In this document: positions 6,771 to 7,303 of the stretch, in pieces | Layout: every line of letters begins with the position of its first letter | Numbering within the stretch: position 1 is the stretch's first letter | From: Clostridiales bacterium | GTDB lineage: Bacteria > Bacillota > Clostridia > Oscillospirales > Acutalibacteraceae | Reading direction: 5' to 3' | DNA length: 7,303 nucleotides | Assembly (NCBI GenBank): GCA_012728445.1 | Contig: JAAYFA010000176.1 | Span: forward strand, 1-7,303 | Translations under genes and position numbers: made by a program | Notes under the pieces: generated by a model | What the model was told of the DNA's origin: nothing | What the model saw: only the letters and a program-made list of their open reading frames with translations | Databases searched by the model: none

Positions 6771-7211
6771 AGCGGAGAGGATATACTGTGGCAATATCGC
6801 ATAACAGCTCTCGTTTTTCGAGAAAAGAACAACCTCGATATTTGCTTTGATGCGTCGGAAAAATCCCCGGTTGTGTTTGCCGACAGCCAGAAAACATACC
6901 GAATACTCGAAAACCTGCTTTCTAACGCTCGAAAATACTCTGCCCCGGGAACAAGGGTCTATATCAGAGTGCTCGAATCGGATGGTTTCGGTGTTTTTGA
7001 GGTCAAAAGTATTTCCAAAGAACCCCTTAATATTTCGTCGGAGGAACTCATGGAACGGTTTGTGCGCGGTGACCGTTCGCGCAGCGAAGAAGGCAACGGG
7101 CTCGGCCTTTCCATCGCCAAAGAACTGGCGGCCCTTCAAAACGGAAGCTTGACAATTTCGATTGATGGTGACCTTTTTAAAGCGGAAGTTCTGCTGCCGC
7201 TGGGCAAATAG
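6771..7211 (+). pseudogene. Sensor histidine kinase fragment (C-terminal ATP-binding domain only)
   Basis: The frame opens after a TGA at 6768-6770 and gives 146 codons. It holds a GHKL ATPase domain of a membrane sensor kinase: 'FADSQKTYRILENLLSNARK' (36-55) is the N-box, 'ERFVRGDRSR' (95-104) the F-box, and 'GNGLGLSIAKEL' (108-119) the G2 box. The end 'SIDGDLFKAEVLLPL' is typical of a clostridial kinase group. The usual DxGxG box is replaced by 'SISKEPLNIS', which I recall as normal for that group. The sensor, membrane segments and phosphoacceptor His domain are missing, and the flanking DNA upstream is AT-rich and unrelated. The in-frame GTG at 6873 falls inside the conserved domain and has no good ribosome binding site; a GGAGAGG at 6774-6780 precedes only a CTG in this frame. 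It is most likely the remnant of a deletion or rearrangement, although a stand-alone ATPase domain cannot be excluded. Confidence 0.75.
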
Positions 7212-7243
7212 ACAACCACGCAAGCACCTACAATTATTAATAA

Positions 7244-7280
7244 TCGGGGAGGATGCGATGATTAACCGTATCCTCCCCGA
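7244..7280. repeat. Long inverted repeat (hairpin) after the kinase fragment
   Basis: Bases 7244-7254 pair perfectly with 7270-7280 (11 bp). A G-U and two G-C pairs extend the stem to 14 bp around a 9-nt loop. It begins 32 nt after the kinase stop, where a terminator would be expected, but no T-tract follows on the plus strand. On the minus strand only a mixed TTATTAATAATT follows. The left arm contains GGGGAGGA, a good ribosome binding site, so the hairpin could instead control translation of a gene starting at 7258. Confidence 0.6.
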
Positions 7281-7303
7281 ACGACGTTTATGCAGTTGTG
7301 CAC
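7258..7303 (+). CDS. Possible start of a gene running off the right edge
   Basis: An ATG at 7258 follows GGAGG (7248-7252) by 5 nt, and the frame stays open to the window edge (15 full codons, starting MINRILPERR). Most of this lies inside the inverted repeat at 7244-7280, so the frame may be accidental. No family can be recognised from so few residues. Confidence 0.2.
   Translation, partial: MINRILPERRLCSCA

Noticed and set aside
6576..7223. 215-residue minus-strand open frame across the kinase fragment and AT-rich stretch
   Set aside because: It is antisense to the kinase ATPase domain, which has clear motifs on the plus strand. Its own translation shows no family features.

Overview
The window looks like a chromosomal segment from an anaerobic Firmicute, most likely a clostridial or Oscillospirales-type gut bacterium. 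The reasons are the protein style of the transporter, the strong GGAGG-type ribosome binding sites, the consensus sigma-A promoter, and a histidine kinase fragment of a type I associate with Clostridia. Base composition is roughly balanced in the genes but drops to about 31% GC (hand count) in one intergenic stretch. The exact taxon cannot be fixed from the sequence alone.

Positions 1-4272 carry the plus-strand livKHMGF operon, a high-affinity branched-chain amino acid ABC transporter. It comprises the C-terminal two thirds or so of the binding protein LivK (entering from the left edge), permeases LivH and LivM, and ATPases LivG and LivF. A perfect 15-bp hairpin separates livK from livH and probably sets the higher expression of the binding protein. 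The four downstream genes are tightly packed: livM and livG overlap, and livF follows livG by 4 nt. The operon ends at a strong terminator that works in both directions.

Positions 4286-6510 carry a minus-strand two-gene unit converging on that terminator. A near-consensus sigma-A promoter (6482-6510) drives an AlaX-like alanyl-tRNA editing protein with a C-terminal DHHA1-type domain. A ketopantoate reductase family protein (PanE/ApbA) follows 28 nt later.

Positions 6511-7303 look like a rearranged junction. An AT-rich stretch with no convincing gene holds an orphan terminator-like hairpin (6594-6645). It is followed by the C-terminal ATP-binding domain of a sensor histidine kinase, without its sensor or phosphoacceptor domains and without a plausible start. 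The right edge has another long inverted repeat (7244-7280), which contains a good Shine-Dalgarno sequence and a possible start codon of a gene leaving the window.

I see no phage, CRISPR, insertion sequence, tRNA or rRNA. Most of the window is well-known housekeeping and transport. The points deserving a second look are the hairpins, the tRNA-editing/PanE pairing and the kinase remnant. I do not find convincing evidence of an undescribed system.
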